NCBI GenBank assembly: GCA_964533495.1
Contig: CAZHJU010000001.1
Span: forward strand, 62,001 to 126,000
Origin: Ga0077527 sp964533495
GTDB lineage: Bacteria; Pseudomonadota; Gammaproteobacteria; Burkholderiales; SG8-41
DNA length: 64,000 nucleotides
Reading direction: 5' to 3'
How positions within the stretch are numbered: position 1 is the first letter of the stretch; the number at the start of each line of letters is the position of its first letter. The position numbers and the translations under genes were made by a program. Below the pieces are notes generated by a model. That model made no database searches and was not told where the DNA came from. It saw only the letters and a list, made by a program, of their open reading frames with translations. This document shows positions 48,529-57,381 of the stretch, piece by piece.

Positions 48529-48557
48529 TTGACAAGGCCCACCCTGCTCTTTAGACT
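48529..48557 (+). promoter_or_regulatory. sigma-70 promoter of the tRNA gene
   Basis: A perfect TTGACA (48529-48534) and TAGACT (48552-48557), spaced 17 bases, lie 14 bases before the mature tRNA start. Confidence 0.7.
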
Positions 48558-48571
48558 GCGCCCCCTCCCGT

Positions 48572-48647
48572 GGCGAGTTAGCTCAGTGGTTAGAGCAGTG
48601 GAATCATAATCCATTGGTCCGGGGTTCAAATCCCTGACTCGCCACCA
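48572..48647 (+). tRNA. tRNA with CAU anticodon, Ile2-type (lysidine) or elongator Met
   Basis: A 76-base tRNA with acceptor stem GGCGAGT / ACTCGCC and encoded CCA, a D arm TTAGCTCAGTGGTTAGAGCA, CAT anticodon at 48605-48607 in the loop AATCATAAT, and T arm with GGTTCAAATCC. CAU tRNAs read AUG as methionine or, after lysidine modification by TilS, AUA as isoleucine. The body resembles bacterial Ile2 (CAU) tRNA more than elongator tRNA-Met, from memory of those sequences. Automated tools often name this gene tRNA-Met. Confidence 0.9.
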
Positions 48648-48710
48648 CTTCTTTCCCGTTTGTCCGATCCCGCGTTTGCCGGACGACATCTGCCGTGTTA
48701 TCGTAAGCCG

Positions 48711-49025
48711 ATGCGTAAGTTAATGCTTTTATTGGCTTTTTTGCTTTTCTCCGGACCGGTCTGGGCGCAACGCACGCTGCCGGCAGAGGCGAAGAGGGCC
48801 ACGACCGGCGAGCGGCAGATGCTGCCGCTGGTGCAACTAGGCAGCGAGACGCGCAGGCTCGCGCCGGGCGGCGTCATCATCGATCGCAACAACCGCTCGA
48901 TCACCCATAGCCAGCTGCCGCCCGGCTCCGAAGTGCTGTACCTGCTGGACCGCAACGGCGAGCTGCTGCGCCTGGTGATCCTGACGCCGGAGGAACAGGC
49001 CCGGATCGACAGCACGAAGAAGTAA
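48711..49025 (+). CDS. secreted small protein of unknown function
   Basis: A 104-residue protein with a clear signal peptide (MRKLMLLLAFLLFSGPVWA cleaved before Q). The mature part begins QRTLPAEAKRATTGERQMLP and has no cysteine and no family I recognise. It ends with ELLRLVILTPEEQARIDSTK. It reads directly into miaB, three bases away, in the same operon, suggesting an envelope protein carried in the tRNA-modification cluster. A frame extending to 48660 lacks the signal-peptide start and is less likely. Confidence 0.7.
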   Translation: MRKLMLLLAFLLFSGPVWAQRTLPAEAKRATTGERQMLPLVQLGSETRRLAPGGVIIDRNNRSITHSQLPPGSEVLYLLDRNGELLRLVILTPEEQARIDSTKK

Positions 49026-49028
49026 ACC

Positions 49029-50372
49029 GTGGGCAAGGTGTACATCAAGACCTTCGGTTGCCAGATGAACGAGTACGACTCGGCCAAGATGGCCGACGTG
49101 CTGCAGGCCGGCGAGGGCCTGACCCCCACCGACGATCCGGCCGCCGCCGACGTGATCCTCTTCAACACCTGCTCGGTGCGCGAAAAGGCCCAGGAAAAAG
49201 TGTTCCATGACCTCGGCCGCGTCAGGCAGTACAAAAACCGCAACCCCGGGCTGATCATCGGCGTCGGCGGCTGCGTCGCCAGCCAGGAAGGCGCCGCCAT
49301 CGTCCGACGCGCGCCCTTCGTCGACGTCGTCTTCGGCCCGCAGACGCTGCACCGGCTGCCGCAGTTGATCGCGGCGCGGCGCGCGAGCGGCAAACCGCAG
49401 GTCGACATCGCCTTTCCCGAGGTCGAAAAATTCGACCACCTGCCGCCGGCGCGGACCGAAGGTGTCACCGCCTTCGTGTCGATCATGGAGGGCTGCAGCA
49501 AGTACTGTTCGTTCTGCGTCGTGCCGTACACCCGCGGCGAGGAGGTGTCCCGCCCGTTCGACGACGTGCTGGCCGAAGTCGCGGAACTGGCGCTGCAGGG
49601 GGTCAAGGAAGTCACCCTGCTCGGCCAGAACGTCAATGCCTACCGCGCGCCCCTGGAAGGCGAGGCCGCCGGCGCGGATTTCGCGCTGCTGCTCGATTAT
49701 GTCGCCGGGATCCCGGGCATCGAACGCATCCGCTACACGACCTCGCATCCCAAGGAATTCACGCCGCGGCTGATCGAGGCCTACTCGCACATTCCCCAAC
49801 TGGTCAGCCACGTGCACCTGCCGGTGCAGTCGGGTTCCGACCGCGTGCTCGCCGCGATGAAACGCGGCTACACCGCACTGGAATACAAGTCGATCATCCG
49901 CCGCCTGCGCGCGGCACGGCCGGACATCTGCATCTCCTCCGACTTCATCGTCGGTTTTCCCGGCGAGACCGAGCGCGATTTCGAACAGACGCTGCGCCTG
50001 ATCGAGGAAACCGGCTTCGACGACAGCTTCAGCTTCGTCTACAGCCCGCGCCCCGGCACGCCGGCCGCGGACCTGGCCGACGACACGCCGCAGGCCGTCA
50101 AGCTGGAACGGCTGCAGCGCCTGCAGGCGTTGATCGCGCTGCAGGCGCGAAAAATCAGCGAGTCCATGGTCGGCACCCGCCAGCGGGTTTTGATCGACGG
50201 CATCTCCCGCCGCAATGCCGGAGAACTTGCGGCGCGCACCGACAACAACCGCGTCGTCAACTTCCCGGGGCCGCGCGAACGCATCGGCCGTTTCGCCGAC
50301 GTGCTGATCACCGAGGCGCGGTCGCACACCCTGCGCGGCGAACTGCCGGTCGCGGCGGAGACCGCCGCTTGA
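49029..50372 (+). CDS. miaB: tRNA-2-methylthio-N6-dimethylallyladenosine synthase MiaB
   Basis: A 447-residue radical SAM enzyme that adds the methylthio group to position 37 of certain tRNAs. The N-terminal MTTase domain shows VYIKTFGCQMNEYDS, FNTCSVREKAQEKVF and GVGGCVASQEG. The radical SAM CxxxCxxC site is in SIMEGCSKYCSFCVVPYTRG, and the C-terminal TRAM domain holds GTRQRVLIDG. The start is GTG at 49029. Its stop overlaps the TTG start of phoH. Confidence 0.96.
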   Translation: MGKVYIKTFGCQMNEYDSAKMADVLQAGEGLTPTDDPAAADVILFNTCSVREKAQEKVFHDLGRVRQYKNRNPGLIIGVGGCVASQEGAAIVRRAPFVDVVFGPQTLHRLPQLIAARRASGKPQVDIAFPEVEKFDHLPPARTEGVTAFVSIMEGCSKYCSFCVVPYTRGEEVSRPFDDVLAEVAELALQGVKEVTLLGQNVNAYRAPLEGEAAGADFALLLDYVAGIPGIERIRYTTSHPKEFTPRLIEAYSHIPQLVSHVHLPVQSGSDRVLAAMKRGYTALEYKSIIRRLRAARPDICISSDFIVGFPGETERDFEQTLRLIEETGFDDSFSFVYSPRPGTPAADLADDTPQAVKLERLQRLQALIALQARKISESMVGTRQRVLIDGISRRNAGELAARTDNNRVVNFPGPRERIGRFADVLITEARSHTLRGELPVAAETAA

Positions 50373-51331
50373 AACCGCTGGAAATCAGCTTCACCCCGGT
50401 CGACAACCAGCGCCTCGCCAATCTCTGCGGCGTGCTCGACGAGAACCTGCGCCAGGTCGAAACCGCGCTCGACGTCGGCATCACCCGCCGCGGCGAACGC
50501 TTCATGCTGACCGGCAGTCTCGAGAAGGCGCGCACCGCGGCAAAGGTGCTGCAGGGCTTCTACGACAGGGCGCGCGATCCGCTGTCGCTGGACGCGGTGC
50601 AGCTCGCGCTGATCGAAGCCGGCCACAAGGGCGCGGCGCACGCCGGCATCCCGGCGCCGGCGCTGATCACCCGCAAGCAGGACCTGCACGGCCGCACGCC
50701 GCGGCAAAACGAATACCTGCTGAACATCCAGAAACACGACATCACCTTCAGCGTCGGCCCCGCCGGCACCGGCAAGACCTATCTCGCGGTGGCCTGCGCG
50801 GTCGACGCGCTGGAACGCGACGCCGTGCAGCGCATCATCCTCGTCCGGCCCGCCGTCGAGGCCGGCGAGCGGCTCGGCTTCCTGCCCGGCGACATGGCGC
50901 AGAAGGTCGATCCCTACCTGCGCCCGCTCTACGACGCGCTCTACGACCTGATGGGCTACGACAAGGTCGCGAAAATGTTCGAGCGCCAGGCCATCGAGAT
51001 CGCGCCGCTGGCCTTCATGCGCGGACGCACGCTGAACCACGCCTTCATCATCCTCGACGAGGCGCAGAACACGACCCGCGAGCAGATGAAGATGTTCCTC
51101 ACCCGCATCGGCTTCGGCAGCAAGGCGGTGGTCACCGGCGACGTCACCCAGGTCGACCTGCCCAGGGGCACGGTCAGCGGACTGGTCGAAGCGCAGGCCG
51201 TGCTGAAAAAGGTGCGCGGCATCGCCTTCACCTTCTTCGAGGCGGCCGACGTCGTGCGCCATCCGCTGGTGCAGCGCATCGTCAACGCCTACGACCGTCA
51301 CCGCAAAACCGCCGGCGGCGACGGCAAATGA
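50369..51331 (+). CDS. ybeZ: PhoH family ATPase (YbeZ)
   Basis: A 320-residue PhoH-like ATPase with the P-loop FSVGPAGTGKTYLAVAC, Walker B LNHAFIILDEAQNTTREQMK and an N-terminal extension common to YbeZ. It starts with TTG at 50369, overlapping miaB (TTGA). Homologues pair with YbeY and act in ribosome and rRNA handling. The next gene, ybeY, overlaps its end by four bases. Confidence 0.95.
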   Translation: MKPLEISFTPVDNQRLANLCGVLDENLRQVETALDVGITRRGERFMLTGSLEKARTAAKVLQGFYDRARDPLSLDAVQLALIEAGHKGAAHAGIPAPALITRKQDLHGRTPRQNEYLLNIQKHDITFSVGPAGTGKTYLAVACAVDALERDAVQRIILVRPAVEAGERLGFLPGDMAQKVDPYLRPLYDALYDLMGYDKVAKMFERQAIEIAPLAFMRGRTLNHAFIILDEAQNTTREQMKMFLTRIGFGSKAVVTGDVTQVDLPRGTVSGLVEAQAVLKKVRGIAFTFFEAADVVRHPLVQRIVNAYDRHRKTAGGDGK

Positions 51332-51801
51332 GCGCCCGCCGCAAGGCGCCGCGCATCGACGTGCAATGCGCCGCCACCGCGCGCAACGTGCCGGCGCCCG
51401 CGCGCATCCGCCAGTGGGCGCGCGCGACCCTGCCCGGCGACGCCCGGGTCACCATCCGCATCGTCGGACGCGCCGAAGGCCGTCTGCTCAACCGCAGCTA
51501 TCGCAACAGGGACTACGCCACCAACGTGCTGACCTTCGTGTTCCGCGATCGCCCGCCGTACGAAGGCGACATCGCGCTGTGCGCACCGGTGATCACCCGC
51601 GAAGCCCGCGAGCAGCGCAAGACCGTCGCCGCGCATTACGCGCACATGGTCGTGCACGGCCTGCTGCACCTGCAGGGTTATGATCACGAGAACGACGCGG
51701 ATGCCGCGCTGATGGAGCGCCGCGAAAAAACATTGCTCGCCCGCTTCGGGTATCCTGATCCTTACCGCCAGATTCCCGTCCGCGCCGCCCGCGGCGCCTG
51801 A
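51328..51801 (+). CDS. ybeY: endoribonuclease YbeY
   Basis: A 157-residue metal-dependent endonuclease for 16S rRNA maturation and ribosome quality control. The zinc motif HMVVHGLLHLQGYDHENDAD provides three histidines. NRSYRNRDYATNVLTFVF and GDIALCAPVI match the family core. It overlaps ybeZ (ATGA) and precedes corC by 11 bases. Confidence 0.95.
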   Translation: MSARRKAPRIDVQCAATARNVPAPARIRQWARATLPGDARVTIRIVGRAEGRLLNRSYRNRDYATNVLTFVFRDRPPYEGDIALCAPVITREAREQRKTVAAHYAHMVVHGLLHLQGYDHENDADAALMERREKTLLARFGYPDPYRQIPVRAARGA

Positions 51802-51812
51802 ACGAAAAAACC

Positions 51813-52655
51813 ATGGAAGAACCGCAGAAACCCACGCTGCTCGAACGACTGTCCGCGATGCTGCTGCGCGAGCCGGAGGACCGCGAACAGCTGATCGGCC
51901 TGCTGCACTCCGCGCACGACCGCAACCTGCTCGACGCCGACGGCCTGGCGATGATCGAAGGCGTGCTGCAGGTGTCCGAAATGCAGGCGCGCGACATCAT
52001 GGTGCCGCGCGCACAGATGGACGTCATCGACGTCAACGAGCCGCCCGACCGCTTCATCCCGCTGGTGATCGAAACCGCGCACTCGCGCTTCCCGGTGATC
52101 AGCGAGAGCAAGGACGACGTGATCGGCATCCTGCTCGCCAAGGACCTGCTGCGCTACTACGCCGGCGAGGAGGAGTTCGACGTGCGCGACATGCTGCGCC
52201 CGGCGGTGTTCATTCCGGAATCGAAACCGCTCGACGTGCTGCTGAAGGAATTCCGCAAGAACCGCAATCACATCGCCATCATCGTCGACGAATACGGCGG
52301 CGTTGCCGGACTGATCACCATCGAGGACGTGCTCGAGCAGATCGTCGGCGACATCGAGGACGAGTACGACTTCGACGAGGCCGAGGACAACATCGTCCAG
52401 GAAAAGCGCGGCATCTACCGCGTCAAGGCGCTGACCGAAATCGCCGATTTCAACGCCGCCTTCGGCACCGCCTTCAGCGACGGGGAATTCGACACCGTCG
52501 GCGGCCTGGTGCTGAAGCGCTTCGGCCGCGTGCCCAAGCGCGGAGAACAGCTGATGATCGACGCGCTGAATTTCCGCGTGCTGCGCGCCGACAGCCGGCG
52601 CATCTACCTACTGCAGGTCGCGAAAAAACCGGACAAACCTGCCGCGACATCGTAA
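51813..52655 (+). CDS. corC: CorC/HlyC-type CBS-domain protein (YbeX)
   Basis: A 280-residue cytoplasmic protein with paired CBS domains (about 55-180), seen in VSEMQARDIMVPRAQMDVID and IAIIVDEYGGVAGLITIEDV, and a C-terminal CorC_HlyC domain with TVGGLVLKRFGRVPKRGEQL. YbeX-type proteins affect Mg/Co homeostasis and ribosome function. It follows ybeY in a conserved operon. The TAA stop begins inside an AT-rich repeat. Confidence 0.93.
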   Translation: MEEPQKPTLLERLSAMLLREPEDREQLIGLLHSAHDRNLLDADGLAMIEGVLQVSEMQARDIMVPRAQMDVIDVNEPPDRFIPLVIETAHSRFPVISESKDDVIGILLAKDLLRYYAGEEEFDVRDMLRPAVFIPESKPLDVLLKEFRKNRNHIAIIVDEYGGVAGLITIEDVLEQIVGDIEDEYDFDEAEDNIVQEKRGIYRVKALTEIADFNAAFGTAFSDGEFDTVGGLVLKRFGRVPKRGEQLMIDALNFRVLRADSRRIYLLQVAKKPDKPAATS

Positions 52656-52684
52656 GTACTTGTTTTTATTGATATTTTTAAACC
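52652..52684 (+). repeat. AT-rich interspersed repeat, copy 7
   Basis: A near-identical copy of the element at 39283: TAAGTACTTG then TTTTTATTGATATTTTTA, filling most of the gap between corC and lnt. The corC stop (52653-52655) is its first TAA. Confidence 0.8.
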
Positions 52685-52691
52685 AGCCGCG

Positions 52692-54199
52692 ATGACTGCT
52701 CCGCGCCGCGCCATCCAGTGGATCATCGCCGCGGCGCTGGGCGCGCTGACCGTCGCGGGCTACGCCCCGTTCGGCCTGTTTCCGCTGCCGCTGCTCAGCT
52801 TCGCGCTGCTGTTCCTGCTCTGGCAACGGGCAGCCTCCGCGCGCGAGGCCGCGCTGCTCGGTTTCGCCTTCGGTCTCGGCTGGTTCGGCGCCGGCGTGTC
52901 TTGGGTCTACATCAGCCTCAACGTGTTCGGCGCGATGCCGGCGCCGCTCGCCGCCGCGGTGACGCTGCTGTTCTGCGCCTATCTCGCGCTGCATCCGGCG
53001 GCGGCCGGTTATCTCAGCCGCCGTTTCGCGCTGCCGCCGGCGCTGAACTGGATCCTCTTCGTTCCGGCAGCCTTCACGCTGCTCGAATGGCTGCGCGGCT
53101 GGTTGTGGACCGGCTTTCCCTGGCTCAATCCCGGCTATACCCAGGCACCGCTGAGCCCGCTCGCCGGCTATGCGCCGGTCCTCGGCCTGCACGGTGTGAC
53201 GCTGCTGCTGCTCGCCAGCGCCGGCGCGCTGTGCCGGGCATGGATCGCGCAGCCGTGGCGGCAATGGCGCAGCGCTTGGCCATGGCCCGCGGCGCTGCTG
53301 GCGGTCTGGCTGGGCGGCGCCGTGCTCAAGACCGTCGCCTGGACCGAACCGACCGGATCGAAAGTCACGGTGAGCCTGCTCCAGGGCAACATCGCGCAGG
53401 ATCTCAAGTGGCGCGAGGATCAGCTGCGCGACACCCTGCTGCGTTACCTCGACCTGGTGCGCGGCAGCGACGGCCGGCTGGTCATCCTGCCCGAAACCGC
53501 ATTGCCGATCTTCCTGCGCGACGTGCCTGCCGGCTATCTCGAAGAACTCGCCGGCCACGCGCGCCGGCACCGCGGCGACGTGCTGATCGGCGTGCCCGAG
53601 CGCCTGCCCAACGGCGACTACTACAACAGCGTGGTCTCGGTCGGCAGTTCGCCGCGGCAGGTCTACCGCAAGAACCACCTGGTGCCCTTCGGCGAGTTCA
53701 TCCCGCTGCGCCCGCTGCTCGGCGAACTGGTGTCCCGGCTCGCGATTCCGCTGCAGGATTTCGCCCGCGGCGCGCCGGACCAGCAGCCGCTGGCCGTGGC
53801 CGGCGAACGGGTGGCCGTCAACATCTGCTACGAGGACGCCTTCGGCGAGGAAATCATCCGCCAGCTGCCGCAAGCCACGCTGCTGGTCAACGTCAGCAAC
53901 GTCGCCTGGTTCGGCCGCTCGATCGCGCCGCGGCAGCATCTGCAGATCGCGCAGATGCGCGCCATCGAAACCGGCCGCTACATGCTGCGCGCGACCAACA
54001 CCGGCATGACACGGTGATCAGTCCGCGCGGCCGCGTCGAGGCCGCCGCGCCGGAATTCACCCGGACCGTGCTGACCCACGCCGTCGCCGGCATGCAGGGC
54101 GCGACCCCCTTCGTGCGCTGGGGCAACCTGGCCGCGCTGGGCCTGTGCCTGATCGCGGTGGCGATGGCATTCCTGCTGCGGAGAAGCGGCCGGCCGTAA
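52692..54199 (+). pseudogene. lnt: apolipoprotein N-acyltransferase Lnt, frameshifted near the 3' end
   Basis: An inner-membrane enzyme that adds the third acyl chain to lipoproteins. The first frame (52692-54017) has several helices and a nitrilase-like domain with the catalytic glutamate in VILPETALPIF, lysine in VYRKNHLVPFGEF and cysteine in AVNICYEDAFGEEI. It ends ATNTGMTR and a stop. The expected continuation, TVISPRGRVEAAAPEFTRTV then a final helix (LAALGLCLIAVAMAFLLRRS), is in the next frame up to 54199. One base seems missing near 54010. The catalytic triad is kept but the last membrane helix would be lost. It may be a real null or altered allele, or a base-call error, since lnt is usually important. 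Confidence 0.85.
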
Positions 54200-54222
54200 C
54201 GCGTTTTGCCTGCGGCCCGTCT

Positions 54223-54251
54223 TTGGCGCAGTGCCGCAAAGCCTGTAAAAT
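54223..54251 (+). promoter_or_regulatory. likely promoter of glyQS
   Basis: TTGGCG (54223-54228) and TAAAAT (54246-54251) are spaced 17 bases, with the -10 ending 25 bases before the glyQ ATG. The -35 matches the consensus at 4 of 6 positions. Confidence 0.55.
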
Positions 54252-54276
54252 CCGGCGCTCGACTCGCGTCCTTCCG

Positions 54277-55221
54277 ATGCTCACTTTCCAGCAAATCATC
54301 CTCAAGCTGAACCAGTACTGGGACCGTCAGGGCTGCGCCCTGCTGCAGCCCTATGACATGGAAGTCGGCGCCGGCACCTTCCACACCGCGACCTTTCTGC
54401 GCGCGATCGGCCCGGAGCCGTGGAAGGCCGCCTACGTGCAGCCCTCGCGCCGCCCGAAGGACGGCCGTTACGGCGAAAACCCGAACCGGCTGCAGCACTA
54501 CTACCAGTACCAGGTCGTTCTCAAGCCTTCGCCGCCCGACATCCTGGAACTCTATCTGGGTTCGCTGCGCGAGATCGGCATCGACCCGCAGCAGCACGAC
54601 ATCCGCTTCGTCGAGGACGACTGGGAATCGCCGACGCTGGGCGCTTGGGGGCTGGGCTGGGAAGTGTGGCTGAACGGCATGGAAGTCACCCAATTCACCT
54701 ATTTCCAGGAAGTTGGCGGCATCGCCTGCAAGCCGATCATGGGCGAGATCACCTACGGCCTCGAGCGCCTGGCGATGTACCTGCAGCGGAAGGAAAGCGT
54801 GTTCGACCTCGAATGGGCGCCGGGCATCCGCTACCACGACGTCTACTTCCAGAACGAAGTGGAACAGTCCACCTACAACTTCGAGCAGGCCAACGTCGAG
54901 GTGCTGCTGCTGCAGTTCGGCCAGTTCGAAGCCGAGGCGAAACGCCTGTTCGAGGCCGGCCTCGCGCTGCCCGGCTACGAGATGGTCATGAAGTGCTCGC
55001 ACAGCTTCAACCTGCTCGATGCGCGCGGCGCGATTTCGGTGACCGAACGCGCGGCCTACATTGCCCGCGTGCGCGCGCTGGCGCGGCTGGCCGCGCAGGC
55101 CTATTACGCCTCGCGCAAGGCGCACCGCTTCGAGCGCGCCAGCGTCGAGGCCTTGCAGGCCTTCCTGCCGACCGAGGAACGCGACGAAGTGCTCGCCGCG
55201 CGCGCCGGAGCGCGGGCATGA
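54277..55221 (+). CDS. glyQ: glycyl-tRNA synthetase alpha subunit
   Basis: A 314-residue catalytic subunit of the tetrameric GlyRS. Family motifs are TFQQIILKLNQYWDRQGCAL, QPSRRPKDGRYGENPNRLQH, FVEDDWESPTLGAWGLGWEV and GMEVTQFTYFQEVGG. The ATG at 54277 agrees with homologues. Its end overlaps glyS (ATGA), ensuring equal translation of both subunits. Confidence 0.97.
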   Translation: MLTFQQIILKLNQYWDRQGCALLQPYDMEVGAGTFHTATFLRAIGPEPWKAAYVQPSRRPKDGRYGENPNRLQHYYQYQVVLKPSPPDILELYLGSLREIGIDPQQHDIRFVEDDWESPTLGAWGLGWEVWLNGMEVTQFTYFQEVGGIACKPIMGEITYGLERLAMYLQRKESVFDLEWAPGIRYHDVYFQNEVEQSTYNFEQANVEVLLLQFGQFEAEAKRLFEAGLALPGYEMVMKCSHSFNLLDARGAISVTERAAYIARVRALARLAAQAYYASRKAHRFERASVEALQAFLPTEERDEVLAARAGARA

Positions 55222-57338
55222 GCCAACCGCTGCTGGTCGAGCTCTGCACCGAAGAGCTGCCGCCGAAAGCGCTGAAAAAACTCGGCGAAGCCTTCGCCGC
55301 GGGCATCGCCGCGGGACTTAGACAGCGCGGATTGCTCGACAGGGACGATTGCACGGTCTACGCCACGCCGCGCCGCCTGGCGGTGCTGTTTGCCGCGGTG
55401 CTCGACAAGGGCGCCGACCGGCCGGTCGAGGAAAAACTGATGCCGCTGGCGGTGGCGCGCGGCGCCGACGGCAAAGCCAGCCCCGCGCTGGAAAAGAAAC
55501 TGGCCGCGACGGGGCGGACGGCGCTGGCCAGGCTGTTTCCGGACGGCCGCGACGGCGCCGATGCCTTCGTCGTCAAGAAGGAAGGCAAGGCCGAGTTCGT
55601 CTACCTGCAGACCCTGGCCCTGGGCCAGCCGCTGGCGCGCGCGCTGGAAGAAGCGCTGGCCGAGGCGATCGAAAAGCTGCCGATCCCCAAGGTCATGACC
55701 TACCAGCTGGCGGACGGCATCACCACGGTGAAATTCGTGCGCCCGGCACACGGCCTGGTCGCGCTGCACGGCAAGGCGGTAGTCGACGTCTCCGCGCTGG
55801 GCCTGAAAGCCGGACGCGCCACCCGCGGCCACCGTTTCCTTGCCCAGTCCGGCATCGAACTGGCAGCCGCGACCGATTACGAATCCGCCCTGCTCGATGC
55901 CGGCAAGGTCATCGCGTCCTTCGATCAGCGCCGCAGCCTGATCGAGAACCAGTTGCTGGAGAAGGCGAAAGCACTCGGAACGAACCTCGGCGACTACGCC
56001 GCGCTGCTCGACGAAGTCACTGCGCTGGTCGAGTGGCCCGTGGTGTACATCGCGGAATTCGACCCGGCCTTCCTCGAAGTGCCGCAGGAATGCCTGATCC
56101 TGACCATGCGCACCAACCAGAAATATTTTCCGTTGTTCGATGCCGCCGGAAAGCTGACCCACCGCTTCCTGATCGTCAGCAACATGCAGGTCGCCGATCC
56201 GGTCAACATCGTCAGCGGCAACCAGCGCGTGGTGCGGCCGCGGCTGGAGGATGCGCGTTTCTTCTACAACCAGGACCGCAGGGAACGCCTCGAAACGCGC
56301 GTGCCGCGGCTGGAAAAAGTCGTTTACCACAACAAGCTCGGCACCCAGCTGCAACGCGTGCAACGGGTGCAGCTGCTGGCCGGAAAGATCGCGCGCCTGC
56401 TGAAAACCGATGTGGCGCAGGCCAAACGCGCGGCCTGGCTGGCCAAGGCCGATCTCGTCACCGGCATGGTCGGCGAGTTCCCGGAACTGCAGGGCGTGAT
56501 GGGCCGCTACTATGCCCGGCACGACGGCGAACCCGCCGCCGTGGCCGACGCCATCGCGGAACATTACCAGCCGCGCTTCGCCGGCGACCGCCTGCCGGAG
56601 CATCCGGTGTCCTGCGCCGTCGCGCTGGCCGACAAGCTGGAAACGCTGGCCGGACTGTTCGGCATCGGCCAGTTGCCGACCGGCGACCGCGATCCCTTCG
56701 CGCTGCGCCGGCACGCGCTGGGCGTGATCCGTTTGCTGGTCGAACGCGACCTCCCGCTGAAGCTGGACGCGCTGATCCATGACGCCTTCTCCGTATTCGC
56801 GAAGGAACTGAAGCTCGCGGACGCGGACGCCGATCTGGAAACTTTCGTCTTCGAGCGCATGCGCGGCTACTTCGCCGAAGCGGGTTACAGCACGCGGGAA
56901 ATCGATGCGGTGCTCAGCATGCGCCCGGCACTGATCCACAGGATCCCCCTGCAGCTCGCGGCGGTTCGCGCCTTTGCCGCGCTGCCCGAGGCGGAAAGCC
57001 TGGCTGCGGCCAACAAACGCATCAAGAACATCATCGAAAAATCGGCCCCCTCCGCCGGAGACGTGTTCTCCGAAAAGCATCTTCAGGCCCGGGAAGAATC
57101 TGAGCTGTACAGGGCCTTCATGACTGCCGACGCGAAGGCGGACGCCGCCTATGAGGCCGGACAGTTCACGGAAACCCTGCAGGCCCTTGCCGTGCTGAAA
57201 CCCACTGTGGACGCGTTTTTCGACAATGTCATGGTCAACGTCGAGGATCCCGCCCTGCGCAGCAACCGCCTGCTGTTGCTGATGAAACTCGAAAGCGCTT
57301 TCAACCGTTTCGCCGACATCTCCAAACTCGCCGCATGA
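55218..57338 (+). CDS. glyS: glycyl-tRNA synthetase beta subunit
   Basis: A 706-residue subunit that binds tRNA-Gly. LLVELCTEELPPKALKKLGE begins the protein. VPQECLILTMRTNQKYFPLF, FLIVSNMQVADP, VRPRLEDARFFYNQDRRERL and KADLVTGMVGEFPELQGVMG mark the core, and LALPE-like anticodon-binding segments close it. It overlaps glyQ by four bases and is followed by a short heptamer tract before gmhB. Confidence 0.97.
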   Translation: MSQPLLVELCTEELPPKALKKLGEAFAAGIAAGLRQRGLLDRDDCTVYATPRRLAVLFAAVLDKGADRPVEEKLMPLAVARGADGKASPALEKKLAATGRTALARLFPDGRDGADAFVVKKEGKAEFVYLQTLALGQPLARALEEALAEAIEKLPIPKVMTYQLADGITTVKFVRPAHGLVALHGKAVVDVSALGLKAGRATRGHRFLAQSGIELAAATDYESALLDAGKVIASFDQRRSLIENQLLEKAKALGTNLGDYAALLDEVTALVEWPVVYIAEFDPAFLEVPQECLILTMRTNQKYFPLFDAAGKLTHRFLIVSNMQVADPVNIVSGNQRVVRPRLEDARFFYNQDRRERLETRVPRLEKVVYHNKLGTQLQRVQRVQLLAGKIARLLKTDVAQAKRAAWLAKADLVTGMVGEFPELQGVMGRYYARHDGEPAAVADAIAEHYQPRFAGDRLPEHPVSCAVALADKLETLAGLFGIGQLPTGDRDPFALRRHALGVIRLLVERDLPLKLDALIHDAFSVFAKELKLADADADLETFVFERMRGYFAEAGYSTREIDAVLSMRPALIHRIPLQLAAVRAFAALPEAESLAAANKRIKNIIEKSAPSAGDVFSEKHLQAREESELYRAFMTADAKADAAYEAGQFTETLQALAVLKPTVDAFFDNVMVNVEDPALRSNRLLLLMKLESAFNRFADISKLAA

Positions 57339-57347
57339 CCACCCCGC

Positions 57348-57375
57348 TCATCACTCATCACTCATCGTTCATCAC
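57348..57375 (+). repeat. heptanucleotide tandem repeat
   Basis: TCATCAC is repeated four times (the third unit reads TCATCGT) in the gap between glyS and gmhB, ending 6 bases before the gmhB start. It occupies the place where the Shine-Dalgarno should be, and none is visible. Confidence 0.7.
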
Positions 57376-57381
57376 TGCACG

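Noticed and set aside
57348..57375. Tandem repeats as a CRISPR array
   Set aside because: Seven-base units without spacers; far too short for CRISPR and no cas genes in the window.
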